DNA of 64,000 nucleotides, taken from contig NZ_JAGDFX010000001.1 of the NCBI RefSeq assembly GCF_017498065.1, forward strand, positions 124,001 through 188,000, in the 5' to 3' direction. This document shows, one piece after another, positions 10,350 through 20,068 of the stretch; positions within the stretch are counted from its first letter, which is position 1; every line of letters starts with the position of its first letter. The notes under the pieces are model-generated. The model searched no databases, had not been told where the DNA came from, and saw only the letters and a program-made list of their open reading frames with translations. The position numbers were made by a program, and so were the translations under genes. Source of the DNA: Oceanisphaera pacifica. Its GTDB lineage: Bacteria > Pseudomonadota > Gammaproteobacteria > Enterobacterales > Aeromonadaceae.

Positions 10350-11111
10350 TTATTCTTGCTGTCGATTTCGACGCAAAGACCGCTGAATGCGGCTTTCTTC
10401 GCGCTCAATGTTAAGCAAGGTTTCTTCAATAAAGGCCAAGTGCTCATGACAAGCGTCTCTGGCCTGCTCCGGCTCGCGTGACAGTATGCATTGGATTAAA
10501 TTAGCGCGATGCACTCGTATTTTTTCCACCATACCGACGCGCCGGTTTAAAATTTTGATATTGCGCAAAATACTCGACTCTAGCATCGGCTGAATGGCTC
10601 GCAACAAGTGTAATAACACCACGTTGTGGGCCGCCGCAGCGACCGCAATATAAAACTCGGCAGCGGCTTTGGCTTCAGCTGGCAAATCGCCCAGTTCTTG
10701 AGCTTGAACGATAGCCTGTTGCGCCTCACGAATGATATCAAAGTCAGCTTCATTACCACGCATGGCAGCATAAAACGCAGAGATACCTTCCATCGTATGA
10801 CGAAACTCTAACAAGTCATATTGTGACTCAGGATGCTCCGCCAATAATTGAAACAAGGGGTCAGCTAACCCCTTAGTTAGGGCATTTTGCACATAGGTGC
10901 CGCCACCCTGACGTCGAGATACCAAACCTCTGGCTTCTAACAGCTGAATGGCCTCTCGTACCGAAGGACGCGATACCGCGTACTGTTCGGCAAGCTCACG
11001 CTCTGGCGGCAATCGCTGACCGGGCTGTAAGCTACCTTCTACTATCATCTGCTCTATTTTTGCAGCAATAGTATCGGCGAGTTTAGGCTGTTTAATACGC
11101 TGATTCGACAT
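10350..11111 (-). CDS. pdhR: Pyruvate-responsive GntR-family repressor of the pdh operon
   Basis: 253-residue FadR-subfamily regulator. An N-terminal winged helix-turn-helix (PPERELAEQYAVSRPSVREA, residues about 37-56) is followed by an all-helical effector domain with conserved His/Arg residues. In E. coli, pyruvate releases PdhR from DNA. The gene heads pdhR-aceE-aceF-lpd, and a near-perfect PdhR operator lies 15 bp upstream of its start (11126-11142), indicating autoregulation and control of the whole operon. The ATG start gives the canonical N-terminus and length. Confidence 0.96.
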   Translation of the reverse strand: MSNQRIKQPKLADTIAAKIEQMIVEGSLQPGQRLPPERELAEQYAVSRPSVREAIQLLEARGLVSRRQGGGTYVQNALTKGLADPLFQLLAEHPESQYDLLEFRHTMEGISAFYAAMRGNEADFDIIREAQQAIVQAQELGDLPAEAKAAAEFYIAVAAAAHNVVLLHLLRAIQPMLESSILRNIKILNRRVGMVEKIRVHRANLIQCILSREPEQARDACHEHLAFIEETLLNIEREESRIQRSLRRNRQQE

Positions 11112-11125
11112 TTAATCCGTCTTAA

Positions 11126-11142
11126 TATTGGTAAGACCAATT
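11126..11142 (-). promoter_or_regulatory. PdhR operator
   Basis: TATTGGTAAGACCAATT contains the palindrome ATTGGT-N3-ACCAAT, which fits the known PdhR box (ATTGGTNNNACCAAT). It lies directly upstream of pdhR, where bound repressor would block the operon promoter. Confidence 0.9.
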
Positions 11143-11249
11143 TACACTGTTAAAAAAAGGTATCATTACGCAGATAAAATGTCCAATAAATTAATATCAA
11201 TTGCACACAATAGCCGATAAATTAACCAGAGGCTAGACGTCGAAACAAA

Positions 11250-11505
11250 GCTATCAGCCGTAAGCTGTCAGTTAACCCAAAAAAGAAACACCAAGACACG
11301 CCACGGTTGTTATCAGTAACTGCTAGCTTCAAGCTGATGGCTGTCTGTTAGATGGATTGCCGCGTCGCTTCGCTCCTCGCAATGACAGCGAAATACAGCG
11401 CCGAGCGCCCGGCGCCAAGCTTAAAGCAAAAAACCGGTGTTTATCTTTAGCTTGGCGCTGAGCATTGGTTTTATCCTTAGCTGATCGCTGACGGCTTACA
11501 GCTAT
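11250..11505. repeat. Intergenic block of nested inverted-repeat elements
   Basis: The roughly 370-bp gap between pdhR and nadC holds no gene. Its edges are inverted copies of a short element (GCTATCAGCCGTAAGCTGTC at 11250 and its reverse-like GCTGACGGCTTACAGCTA near 11487). Inside are another pair (GCGCCGAGCGCCCGGCGCCA at 11399 and TTAGCTTGGCGCTGAGC at 11447) and a GGATTGCCGCGTCGCTTCGC element at 11354. The same element families recur near 1922, 25333, 33811, 49962, 51697 and 62229. Confidence 0.75.
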
Positions 11506-11508
11506 GTT

Positions 11509-12384
<876 letters not shown>

Positions 12385-12464
12385 TCAACCTATCATTGAC
12401 TGTTTATCGTTAGCTCGTAATAGAGCCCTCAGCTATCAAGCTAAATACGCCTATTCTCTGCCCC

Positions 12465-12977
12465 TTAACGGCGGATGATCATCTGCCCTTCACGTTGGGT
12501 TAATTCGAATTGGCGCAGTACATTCATGCCTAATAGCACCTCATTGCTGTCGGCAGGCATAATCACCGCACTCACATCCTTTAAAGTAAAGGGCCCTAAA
12601 GACAGAGAGTTAATCCGCGTACGATACCCTGTTACTCTGCCCGCCGCAGTGTTGAGCTTAATCGGCTGACCTAGCGCCAGTGCGAGCTCATCGGCGAGCC
12701 CCTCGGGAACCGCCACTAAAGAGGCGCCGGTGTCGAGTAAAAAGACCACCGCCTTATTATTCATTTTACCATTGGCAAGATAATGCCCGTGGCGGTTTTG
12801 TTTAAGCACAATACCTTGACGACCTTGTTCATTTACAACCTGCACTTGCTGGTTAGGGTTATGGCGACTATCGGCTCTTTGTTGAAAGTACCAAGTCAGT
12901 AATGCCAGTGCCAGCCCCCAAGCCAGTAACCACATAATAGTGCCTAAACGGCGCTGCATCTTAACTTCATTACTCAT
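12465..12977 (-). CDS. Membrane-anchored retropepsin-like aspartic protease (TIGR02281-type)
   Basis: 170-residue protein with a cytoplasmic N-terminus, one transmembrane helix at about residues 15-32, and a periplasmic single-lobe aspartic protease domain. The catalytic motif is FLLDTGASLVAVP, and the second conserved segment is VLLGMNVLRQFEL, typical of clan AA bacterial retropepsins that act as dimers. The ATG at 12977 has AAGGGGCG six bases upstream and is preferred to the TTG one codon earlier. The substrate is unknown. It lies between nadC and ampD. Confidence 0.85.
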   Translation of the reverse strand: MSNEVKMQRRLGTIMWLLAWGLALALLTWYFQQRADSRHNPNQQVQVVNEQGRQGIVLKQNRHGHYLANGKMNNKAVVFLLDTGASLVAVPEGLADELALALGQPIKLNTAAGRVTGYRTRINSLSLGPFTLKDVSAVIMPADSNEVLLGMNVLRQFELTQREGQMIIRR

Positions 12978-13186
12978 CAAGTCGCCCCTTAAGTAGGCAT
13001 ATCACCTTATATGCTCCACTACGCTGTTGCTTTAGCTTAAGCAGTATCGTTGTTATGCCCTCTTTAACAACAAATAACCTAATGCAGATGGCGCATTCGC
13101 TTGCTCATTTACCATTAAGACTCTTAGTATACTGCCAAGCTCGTTCTTATATATGCCCATTTTATATCTACCCATTAGGTATCAAT

Positions 13187-13741
13187 ATGACTCACACCCC
13201 CTCACTCACCCTTGGTGACGATCATTGGCTTAGCCCTGCGCGCCATTGCCCCTCACCTCATTATGATGAAAGACCCGGTGGCGAAGTGTCGCTGCTAGTG
13301 GTACACAGCATTAGCCTGCCCCCAGCACAATACGGTGGCCCCTATATTGATCAGTTGTTTTTGGGCACGCTAGATCCCGATGAAGACGCTTATTTTGCCC
13401 AAATACATCAACTGCGAGTCTCGGCGCATTGCTTGATCCGCCGAGACGGCGAATTAGTACAATATGTCCCTTTTAATAAACGGGCGTGGCATGCTGGGCA
13501 ATCCAATTTTAATGGTCGCGAGCGCTGCAATGATTTTGCGATTGGCATTGAGTTAGAAGGAACAGATACCGACACCTTTACTAAGGCGCAATATCAGCAG
13601 CTCATAACAGTCACTCGCCTCTTACAAGCGAGATATCCAGCTATTACAACGCAGCATATTGTGGGCCACAGTGATATTGCCCCAGGCCGTAAAACGGATC
13701 CCGGATCTGGCTTTAATTGGGATTTTATAGATGAGGTATAA
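13187..13741 (+). CDS. ampD: 1,6-anhydro-N-acetylmuramyl-L-alanine amidase
   Basis: 184-residue cytoplasmic zinc amidase of the N-acetylmuramoyl-L-alanine amidase type 2 family. It removes the peptide from anhydromuropeptides during cell-wall recycling and thereby keeps ampC-type beta-lactamase induction low. Visible zinc ligands are the His in LLVVHSISLPP near residue 34 and the C-terminal GHSDIAPGRKTDPG, which also holds the last metal ligand. The frame stays open upstream to 13055, but the ATG at 13187 (MTHTPSLTLGDDHW) gives the usual AmpD length and N-terminus. Confidence 0.95.
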   Translation: MTHTPSLTLGDDHWLSPARHCPSPHYDERPGGEVSLLVVHSISLPPAQYGGPYIDQLFLGTLDPDEDAYFAQIHQLRVSAHCLIRRDGELVQYVPFNKRAWHAGQSNFNGRERCNDFAIGIELEGTDTDTFTKAQYQQLITVTRLLQARYPAITTQHIVGHSDIAPGRKTDPGSGFNWDFIDEV

Positions 13742-13905
13742 AATAAATTCAGCACCTAGCTAAAAGTAGAGCGCTAAATGTAACAGTGCGCCTTTAAATG
13801 AATGGCTATTTATTCGCCAACTTGGGGTTTCATTGCTATACCTTAATGCAGGACTCTTTCACCATTCTAGCGCTCTAATCTGCTTTATCAGTCAAGGATG
13901 ACATT

Positions 13906-14337
13906 ATGAAAAAGCATGTAACTTACCTTGTAAATAACGGCTTTACGCTAATTGAATTAATGATAGTCGTCGCTATTGTGGCCATTTTAGGCGCCGTGGC
14001 TTTGCCCAGCTATCAAACCTATACCAAACGCGCCAAATTTACCGAAGTGATTGCTGCCACAGGGCCGGCTAAAACCGCCATTGAGATTTGCCAACAAACC
14101 GAGGGCACAGACTGTACCGCAGCAGGTAGCAATGTATTACCATCGACTTTTGATAGTTTAGTCAAAGATATCACAGTCACGGCGACTAATAATGCAAACG
14201 CCGCAGGCCCTTGGATTATTACTGCAACTGGCACCAGTGTTGTGGATGAAGAAACCTTTATTCTAACGGGTACCATTAACAACAACCGCATTACCTGGCA
14301 AAAAACAGGCACTTGCTCAGCTGCAGGCTTGTGTTGA
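13906..14337 (+). CDS. pilA: Type IV major pilin (PilA/TapA type)
   Basis: 143-residue prepilin. A 12-residue positively charged leader ends in Gly12, followed by the processed N-terminus [20 protein letters not shown] with Phe at +1 and Glu at +5, as required by PilD. Four cysteines occur ([11 protein letters not shown] and C-terminal GTCSAAGLC); the last pair should form the C-terminal disulfide loop. A good ribosome site (AAGGATG) precedes the ATG. It is followed by pilB after only 3 bp with no terminator. The variable C-terminal half is typical of strain-specific pilins. Confidence 0.93.
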   Translation: MKKHVTYLVNNGFTLIELMIVVAIVAILGAVALPSYQTYTKRAKFTEVIAATGPAKTAIEICQQTEGTDCTAAGSNVLPSTFDSLVKDITVTATNNANAAGPWIITATGTSVVDEETFILTGTINNNRITWQKTGTCSAAGLC

Positions 14338-14340
14338 ATT

Positions 14341-16038
14341 ATGGGCGGCTTACAGCAATATAGCGGCTTAGCTAGAAGCCTGTTAGAGACTTCACAGCTC
14401 ACTGCTAAGCAACTGGAGCAAGCCGTTACGCAAGCGGCTCAAGAAGTTAAGCCCTTGAGTCGAGTATTAGTCGAATTACAATTATTATCGAGTGAACAGT
14501 TAACGCAGTTTTGTAAACAGACCTATCATTTGCCCGTCTTTGATTTAAGCAATACCCAACCCAGTGCCTTACCCCCACAATACCTGAGTATGGATCTTAT
14601 TGAGCGCCACTGCGCGCTACCGCTTTTCTTAAAAAACAATATTTTATACTTAGCACTGTCTGATCCGACGAATATGGCGGCATTAGATGACTTTAGCTTT
14701 CGCTTTAACCTGATAACAGATGCCCAACTGGTGGATGAAGCGCAGCTGGCATTACTGCTTAAGCAACTGCAAAAAGGCGAGAGCAGTCACCTCATCGATC
14801 TTGAACAAGTAGAAACAGACGATCTTCATCACTTGACCCTTACCGATGAAAATCAGCAAAGTTCACAAGGCAGCCAAGATGATGATGCCCCCATAGTGCG
14901 CTATATCTATAAGATTATGTTAGAGGCCGTTAATTGTTTCGCCTCCGATATTCACTTTGAACCTTATGAGCGCTTTTACCGTATTCGGTTTCGCATCGAC
15001 GGCCTATTACACGACTTTGCCTCAGCCCCCATTAGTTACGCTAACCGCTTTGCCGCACGCCTTAAAGTGATGGCGCAATTAGATATCTCTGAGCGGCGCC
15101 TGCCACAAGATGGACGCATAAAATTACAATTGCCTCACCATAACACCATAGATATGCGTGTAAGCAGCTTACCCATTCAGGCCGGTGAAAAAATTGTACT
15201 GCGTTTACTCGACAGCTCCGCCATTAAATTAGACATTAACCAACTGGGCTTTAACGAACAGCAAAAACAACTGTATTTAGCCGCGCTTAACCAATCTCAA
15301 GGCATGATTTTAGCCACAGGCCCCACAGGATCAGGCAAAACCGTCTCGCTATACACAGGCTTAAGTATTCTGAATACAGTGAGTGCCAATATTTCAACCG
15401 CAGAAGATCCAGTCGAGATCATTATGCCTGGCATCAATCAACTACAAGTAAACCCTAAAATTGGCCTGAGCTTTGCCCATGCGCTACGTGCTTTTTTACG
15501 ACAAGACCCCGATATTATTATGGTGGGAGAGATTCGTGATTTAGAGACCGCAGAAATTGCCGTCAAGGCGGCTCAAACAGGGCATTTAGTGTTATCGACC
15601 TTACACACCAACTCCGCCACCGAAACCTTAACCCGCCTGAGTAATATGGGACTGGCCGCTTATAATATCGCCTCGTCTATCAATATTATTATTGCCCAGC
15701 GCTTAGCTCGAAAACTGTGTCCACACTGCAAAAAGCCAGAATTACTTAACGCACAGCAACTTACACAATTAGGAATAGACGTAGCAGACACACAGACGAT
15801 TTATCAGGCGAACGGTTGCCATTTATGTACCGATGGCTACAAAGGCCGGACCGGTGTCTATGAAGTGCTGCCGATGAATAGTGAGCTGGCCGACTTAATT
15901 ATTAAGGGCGCTGACTCACTGACCCTTGCCCGTGCAGCACAAGCTGCCGGTCTGCTCACTTTAAGACACGCAGCCCTTAATAAAGTACAAGCCGGCATCA
16001 TCAGCCTAGCAGAAGCCAATCGTATTACTGATAAGTAA
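14341..16038 (+). CDS. pilB: Type IV pilus assembly ATPase PilB
   Basis: 565-residue GspE/PilB-family hexameric ATPase that drives pilus extension. An N-terminal GspE-N domain (about residues 1-160) is followed by the motor domain with Walker A ATGPTGSGKT (about residue 327), an Asp box, Walker B DPDIIMVGEIRD and a His box TGHLVLSTLHTN. A zinc-binding tetracysteine (CPHCKKPE ... CHLCTDGYKGRTG) follows near the C-terminus. The ATG is 3 bp after the pilA stop, suggesting coupled translation. Confidence 0.97.
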   Translation: MGGLQQYSGLARSLLETSQLTAKQLEQAVTQAAQEVKPLSRVLVELQLLSSEQLTQFCKQTYHLPVFDLSNTQPSALPPQYLSMDLIERHCALPLFLKNNILYLALSDPTNMAALDDFSFRFNLITDAQLVDEAQLALLLKQLQKGESSHLIDLEQVETDDLHHLTLTDENQQSSQGSQDDDAPIVRYIYKIMLEAVNCFASDIHFEPYERFYRIRFRIDGLLHDFASAPISYANRFAARLKVMAQLDISERRLPQDGRIKLQLPHHNTIDMRVSSLPIQAGEKIVLRLLDSSAIKLDINQLGFNEQQKQLYLAALNQSQGMILATGPTGSGKTVSLYTGLSILNTVSANISTAEDPVEIIMPGINQLQVNPKIGLSFAHALRAFLRQDPDIIMVGEIRDLETAEIAVKAAQTGHLVLSTLHTNSATETLTRLSNMGLAAYNIASSINIIIAQRLARKLCPHCKKPELLNAQQLTQLGIDVADTQTIYQANGCHLCTDGYKGRTGVYEVLPMNSELADLIIKGADSLTLARAAQAAGLLTLRHAALNKVQAGIISLAEANRITDK

Positions 16039-16097
16039 CGCATTATCAGTAACCGGCTTACAAAAACAGTCAAGTATCGCCAATAATGGAGGAAAAG

Positions 16098-17312
16098 ATG
16101 GGGGATAAAGATCATACCTATTATTGGCAAGGCATTAATCCACAAGGGCAAAAAGTTAGTGGTGAGGCGCAAGAAGCCAGCTTAGTGGCGATAAAATATC
16201 AGCTGCAACGCCAAGGTATTAACATTATTAAGCTAAGGCGCCAGCGAGAGAGTCTATTACACCGCTATCAACACAAGATTAAAGCCAAAGATATTGCGGT
16301 GATGAGCCGCCAACTGGCGACTATGCTAGGGGCTGGTGTACCTTTAGTGAAAAGCCTACAACTGATAGCTCGATCTACACCTAAGCAGAAAATGCAGCAA
16401 TTGATTAATCGCTTAGCGTTAGATGTCGAAAACGGCACACCATTATCGAGTGCACTCACAACCCATCCTCAGCAATTTAGCCGCCTATATTGCAACCTTG
16501 TGCAGTCTGGCGAACAAACTGGGGCACTTGATCATATTTTTGAACAAATTGCCCTGTATCGAGAAAAAGCAGAACAATTAAAATCTAAAATTAAAAAAGC
16601 GTTATTTTATCCCAGCATGGTGCTATTGATTGCAGGTATCGTTACCGCCATTTTATTGCTGTTTGTTATCCCCCAATTTGAGGATATATTTGCAAGCTTT
16701 GGTGCCCCATTACCGCTCTTTACTCAGTGGGTGATCGCTGTGTCTCGCGCGCTACAAAACCACTGGCTAAGCATGATTATCGCTATCGCCTTAATGGTGC
16801 TACTTTATCAACGTGTATGGCGTTACTCCCCCCGAGTTCGTCATCTTAGTGATCGGCTGTTATTAACGCTGCCGATAATAGGCAGCATTTTACGCAAAGC
16901 CGCTTTAACGGGCTTTGCTCGTACCTTAGCCACCACCTTTGCGGCCGGCATTCCCTTGGTTGACGGACTGTCTGCAGCGGCCGGCGCTTGTGGTAATCGT
17001 ATTTATCGAGATGCCACACTGCAAATACGCGAGCAGGTTATTGTAGGTATGCCCATGAATGCCGCGCTGCGCGCCACGCAGTTATTTCCAGATATGGTGA
17101 TACAAATGGTCACCGTAGGGGAAGAAACCGGCGCCATAGATAGTATGATGAGTAAAGTCGCCAGTATTTATGAGCAAGAAGTGGATGATGCAATCGCTGG
17201 ATTGACCAGCTTAATTGAACCATTAATGATGTTGATATTGGGAATATTAGTGGGAGGCTTAGTCATTGCCATGTATCTTCCTATCTTTGATTTAGGTAAT
17301 GTGATCCGCTAA
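16098..17312 (+). CDS. pilC: Type IV pilus inner-membrane platform protein PilC
   Basis: 404-residue GspF/PilC-family polytopic protein. Two GspF domains (about residues 65-190 and 270-395) each end in membrane helices; a central helix pair lies near 170-230. It anchors PilB/PilT beneath the pilus. An ATG at 16086 is in frame, but the second ATG at 16098 is immediately preceded by GGAGGAAAAG, a strong ribosome site that itself overlaps the first ATG, so 16098 is preferred. It lies in the pilABCD operon. Confidence 0.95.
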   Translation: MGDKDHTYYWQGINPQGQKVSGEAQEASLVAIKYQLQRQGINIIKLRRQRESLLHRYQHKIKAKDIAVMSRQLATMLGAGVPLVKSLQLIARSTPKQKMQQLINRLALDVENGTPLSSALTTHPQQFSRLYCNLVQSGEQTGALDHIFEQIALYREKAEQLKSKIKKALFYPSMVLLIAGIVTAILLLFVIPQFEDIFASFGAPLPLFTQWVIAVSRALQNHWLSMIIAIALMVLLYQRVWRYSPRVRHLSDRLLLTLPIIGSILRKAALTGFARTLATTFAAGIPLVDGLSAAAGACGNRIYRDATLQIREQVIVGMPMNAALRATQLFPDMVIQMVTVGEETGAIDSMMSKVASIYEQEVDDAIAGLTSLIEPLMMLILGILVGGLVIAMYLPIFDLGNVIR

Positions 17313-17372
17313 AGGCTTATTATTCCTAAGGTTTAACTCAAGCTGCTCGCTATCGCTTATAAAGGCATTTAC

Positions 17373-18230
17373 ATGGTTGTGCTAAAAAATATTGACCCTT
17401 CTCTTCTGTATCTCGTTATTACGCTGTTTGGCCTACTGGTTGGCAGCTTTCTAAATGTGGTTATCTACCGACTCCCTGTGATGTTAAAACGAGGCTGGCA
17501 ACAAGAGTGTGCTGAGTTTAGCGGTCAAGCTACGCCCGCACTCCCAAAATTTAACTTAAATACTCCTCGTTCACGCTGCCAATCTTGTCAGCACCCATTA
17601 AGCGCACTCGATAATATTCCCCTAGTAAGCTGGTTATTATTAGGTGGGCGTTGCCGTTATTGCAAAGCCGCTATCTCTAAACGCTACCCCTTAATTGAGC
17701 TGACTACAGCCCTATTATCGGCCCTGGCTGTATGGCGTTTTGGCGCCAGCCCCCAACTATTAGCCGCCCTGCTACTTAGTTGGACCTTGTTGTGTATGAC
17801 AATGATCGATATCGATCACCTGCTGTTGCCCGATAACCTAACGCTGCCCTTAATGTGGGTCGGCTTACTGATAAATATCAATACCCTGTTTGCTGCGCTG
17901 CCCGATGCCGTGCTCGGTGCCGCCGTCGGCTACGGTATTTTGTGGAGCCTATATTGGCTATTTAAACTCGCCACCGGCAAAGAAGGCATGGGTTATGGTG
18001 ACTTTAAGTTATTAGCTGCACTGGGCGCTTGGTTTGGTTGGCAGGCCATATTACCCATTATCTTAATCTCATCGATCACCGGCTTATTATTAGCCGTTAT
18101 CCTGATGGCCAGCAAGCACTTAAACAGCGATATGGCGATGCCTTTTGGCCCTGCCCTTGCATTAGGGGGCTGGGTGTATTTAATGTGGGGGGAGACATTA
18201 GTAACCTGGTATTGGAGTCTCGTATTATGA
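17373..18230 (+). CDS. pilD: Prepilin peptidase / N-methyltransferase PilD
   Basis: 285-residue polytopic inner-membrane aspartyl protease that cleaves and N-methylates prepilins, here PilA and any type II pseudopilins elsewhere. The cytoplasmic zinc motif RCQSCQ ... GGRCRYCK sits near residues 67-102. The catalytic aspartates are in MTMIDIDHLLLPD and GMGYGDFKLLA (GxGD motif). About seven or eight hydrophobic segments are present. Its TGA overlaps the coaE ATG (ATGA). Confidence 0.97.
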   Translation: MVVLKNIDPSLLYLVITLFGLLVGSFLNVVIYRLPVMLKRGWQQECAEFSGQATPALPKFNLNTPRSRCQSCQHPLSALDNIPLVSWLLLGGRCRYCKAAISKRYPLIELTTALLSALAVWRFGASPQLLAALLLSWTLLCMTMIDIDHLLLPDNLTLPLMWVGLLININTLFAALPDAVLGAAVGYGILWSLYWLFKLATGKEGMGYGDFKLLAALGAWFGWQAILPIILISSITGLLLAVILMASKHLNSDMAMPFGPALALGGWVYLMWGETLVTWYWSLVL

Positions 18231-18838
18231 CTTATATTATTGGCGTGACTGGCGGCATTGGCAGTGGCAAGTCCACTGTGGCAGATTTGTTTGCTGAGCA
18301 AGATATTACTATTGTGGATGCCGATGTGATTGCCCGTGAGGTGGTGGCTGTCGGTGAGCCGGTATTGGACGCCATTGGCGCTTACTTTGGTCCAGAAGTG
18401 ATTGCAGCAGATGGCAGCTTAAATAGAGCCGAGTTACGACAGCGTATTTTTGCAAGCCCAGCGCATCGCCATTGGCTAGAAGCCTTATTACACCCGCTTA
18501 TTCGTGAGCGCATGATAGCCGACTGCCAACAGGCCCGCTCGGCTTATTGCTTATTAGTGGTGCCCTTATTAGTGGAAAACCAATTAACCGATCTTTGCGA
18601 TCGTGTATTAGTAGTAGATGTAGATCCAGAACTGCAAATAGCTCGCACCGTCGCGCGTGACAACACCCGTACGGAGCAAGTACAAGCCATTATGGATACT
18701 CAAGCCAGCCGCGAAGAGCGCTTGAGTGCGGCCGATGATGTGATTGATAATAACGATCAAGATTTAAGCCAAGTAAAAACAGCCGTATTGAAATTGCACC
18801 TAAAGTACACGCAGCTTAGCCAAGCTAAAGGCGAATAA
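18227..18838 (+). CDS. coaE: Dephospho-CoA kinase
   Basis: 203-residue P-loop kinase catalysing the last step of CoA biosynthesis. Walker A is GVTGGIGSGKST at the N-terminus; a conserved DADVIAREVV follows. The frame stays open upstream to 18029, but the true start is the ATG overlapping the pilD stop, giving the normal family length. The zapD/yacG genes that often follow coaE in gammaproteobacteria are not present; a terminator comes instead. Confidence 0.96.
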   Translation: MTYIIGVTGGIGSGKSTVADLFAEQDITIVDADVIAREVVAVGEPVLDAIGAYFGPEVIAADGSLNRAELRQRIFASPAHRHWLEALLHPLIRERMIADCQQARSAYCLLVVPLLVENQLTDLCDRVLVVDVDPELQIARTVARDNTRTEQVQAIMDTQASREERLSAADDVIDNNDQDLSQVKTAVLKLHLKYTQLSQAKGE

Positions 18839-18870
18839 AAAGCCCTACTTGACTTATTAAGTAGGGCTTT
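18837..18870. terminator. Bidirectional terminator between coaE and the CsgG-like gene
   Basis: Inverted repeat AAAAGCCCTACTT ... AAGTAGGGCTTT, 10-bp perfect core arms, placed between two converging genes and overlapping the coaE stop. Confidence 0.85.
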
Positions 18871-18876
18871 ACGCTC

Positions 18877-20058
18877 TTATAAAATAACACCCCCGCCATC
18901 AGCGCTGGGGGTGCTTTCTTTAGCGGGTGCTCTGCGGCGCACCGGCTTACTGACTTTTTTAGCCGGTGGGCTGCTAGGACGCGCTATTTGGTTTTTCTCT
19001 AATAAGCTACTGTCTCCCTCAACTAGCTCAGCATAAGCCAGCTTAGGTTGCACCTTGGTAATACGGATCTTACCAATTTCAGATTCATCTTGGCCTAATA
19101 CTTCACCTGTATAGGGATCAACCAGCTTTTCACCTAAATCAAACACACTAAAGTAGCTGCCCACTTTGAGTGTTTTTCCCCCTTGGTTAATAATAACCCG
19201 CTTGCCTTTCACACTAATCAAGCGCAAAGGGTAAATATTATCCATGGTTTGCTGAAATATATTTTTTACCGCTTTGTTAATCAAACCGTTTAAGTTGCCG
19301 TTACCCGCTTTCAGACTGACACTATCAGACCACTTCACTTGCCGAGTTGGCACTTCAATTAACTGATAACGCACTCGCAAAGCACTGCTGGCATAATGTT
19401 TTACCTCGCCAGTTAGCTCAATATTCTTTGACCAGCGGCGGGTATTAGCCTGTTCAACCTGTCCGACCAAAATATAATCAAGCCCTAGAACTTGTCCCAT
19501 GCGGGCTTTTTCAGCCAAACCGGTATCAGCACTTTCCCATAAAGCTTTTTCTTGACGGTAAGCCTCATTTTGACTGCGTTCAAGTACCGCAAAACGTCGA
19601 CTTTGCGTATATAGCTCTTGCAGCTCACTGCTAAAGGTGGCGCCATGGCGGCCAGTAAATGGCAATATAGCGAGTTTACGGCGACTATCAGCCGATAAAC
19701 CTGCGGCTTTATAATGTATAACATTCACATGCAGGCGAACACGACAACCCTCGCCATTACAGTCTTTAGATAAAATGTCGTAACTGTCCACCATTCCTTT
19801 GGCCGCCACACTGCCATTACGCTGTGTGTGGGTCATGGTTTCTGTTTCGCCATTTTTCTTATGTAATAACTGCTCTACTTGTTGCGAGTTTTTGATATCA
19901 ACGCCATTCACTTGGCTTATCGCTTCAATTAACGCATTCTCTACCGCTAACCGCTCAGTGGCACCAAAGCCATTCACCTGAACGGGTGTGGTTGCTGCCC
20001 ATACCGGCACTGCCACCAACAACAAGGGCAGCAATAAAGCGCTTATCCACTTTTTCAT
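18877..20058 (-). CDS. CsgG/HfaB-like secreted envelope protein
   Basis: 393-residue protein with a type I signal peptide (cleavage likely after VPVWA), no lipobox Cys. A central segment (RKLAILPFTGRHG ... FAVLERSQNEAYRQEKALWES ... LGLDYILVGQVEQ) matches the CsgG/HfaB fold, which in CsgG forms an outer-membrane export pore but also occurs in periplasmic proteins. Two nearby cysteines (DCNGEGC) may form a disulfide. The C-terminus is basic and Pro/Ser-rich, ending SADGGGVIL. It is the last gene of a four-gene operon with LpoB-like and COG3014-like lipoproteins. Lack of lipidation argues against a true CsgG secretion channel. Function unknown. Confidence 0.75.
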   Translation of the reverse strand: MKKWISALLLPLLLVAVPVWAATTPVQVNGFGATERLAVENALIEAISQVNGVDIKNSQQVEQLLHKKNGETETMTHTQRNGSVAAKGMVDSYDILSKDCNGEGCRVRLHVNVIHYKAAGLSADSRRKLAILPFTGRHGATFSSELQELYTQSRRFAVLERSQNEAYRQEKALWESADTGLAEKARMGQVLGLDYILVGQVEQANTRRWSKNIELTGEVKHYASSALRVRYQLIEVPTRQVKWSDSVSLKAGNGNLNGLINKAVKNIFQQTMDNIYPLRLISVKGKRVIINQGGKTLKVGSYFSVFDLGEKLVDPYTGEVLGQDESEIGKIRITKVQPKLAYAELVEGDSSLLEKNQIARPSSPPAKKVSKPVRRRAPAKESTPSADGGGVIL

Positions 20059-20068
20059 GCGGTGCTCC

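Noticed and set aside
13055..13186. Extended N-terminus for ampD
   Set aside because: Would add 44 residues with no family match; the ATG at 13187 gives the normal length.
18029..18226. Extended N-terminus for coaE
   Set aside because: Overlaps pilD in another frame; the ATGA overlap start fits the family.
18877..20058. Curli secretion pore CsgG
   Set aside because: No lipobox Cys and no csgA, csgB, csgD, csgE or csgF nearby.
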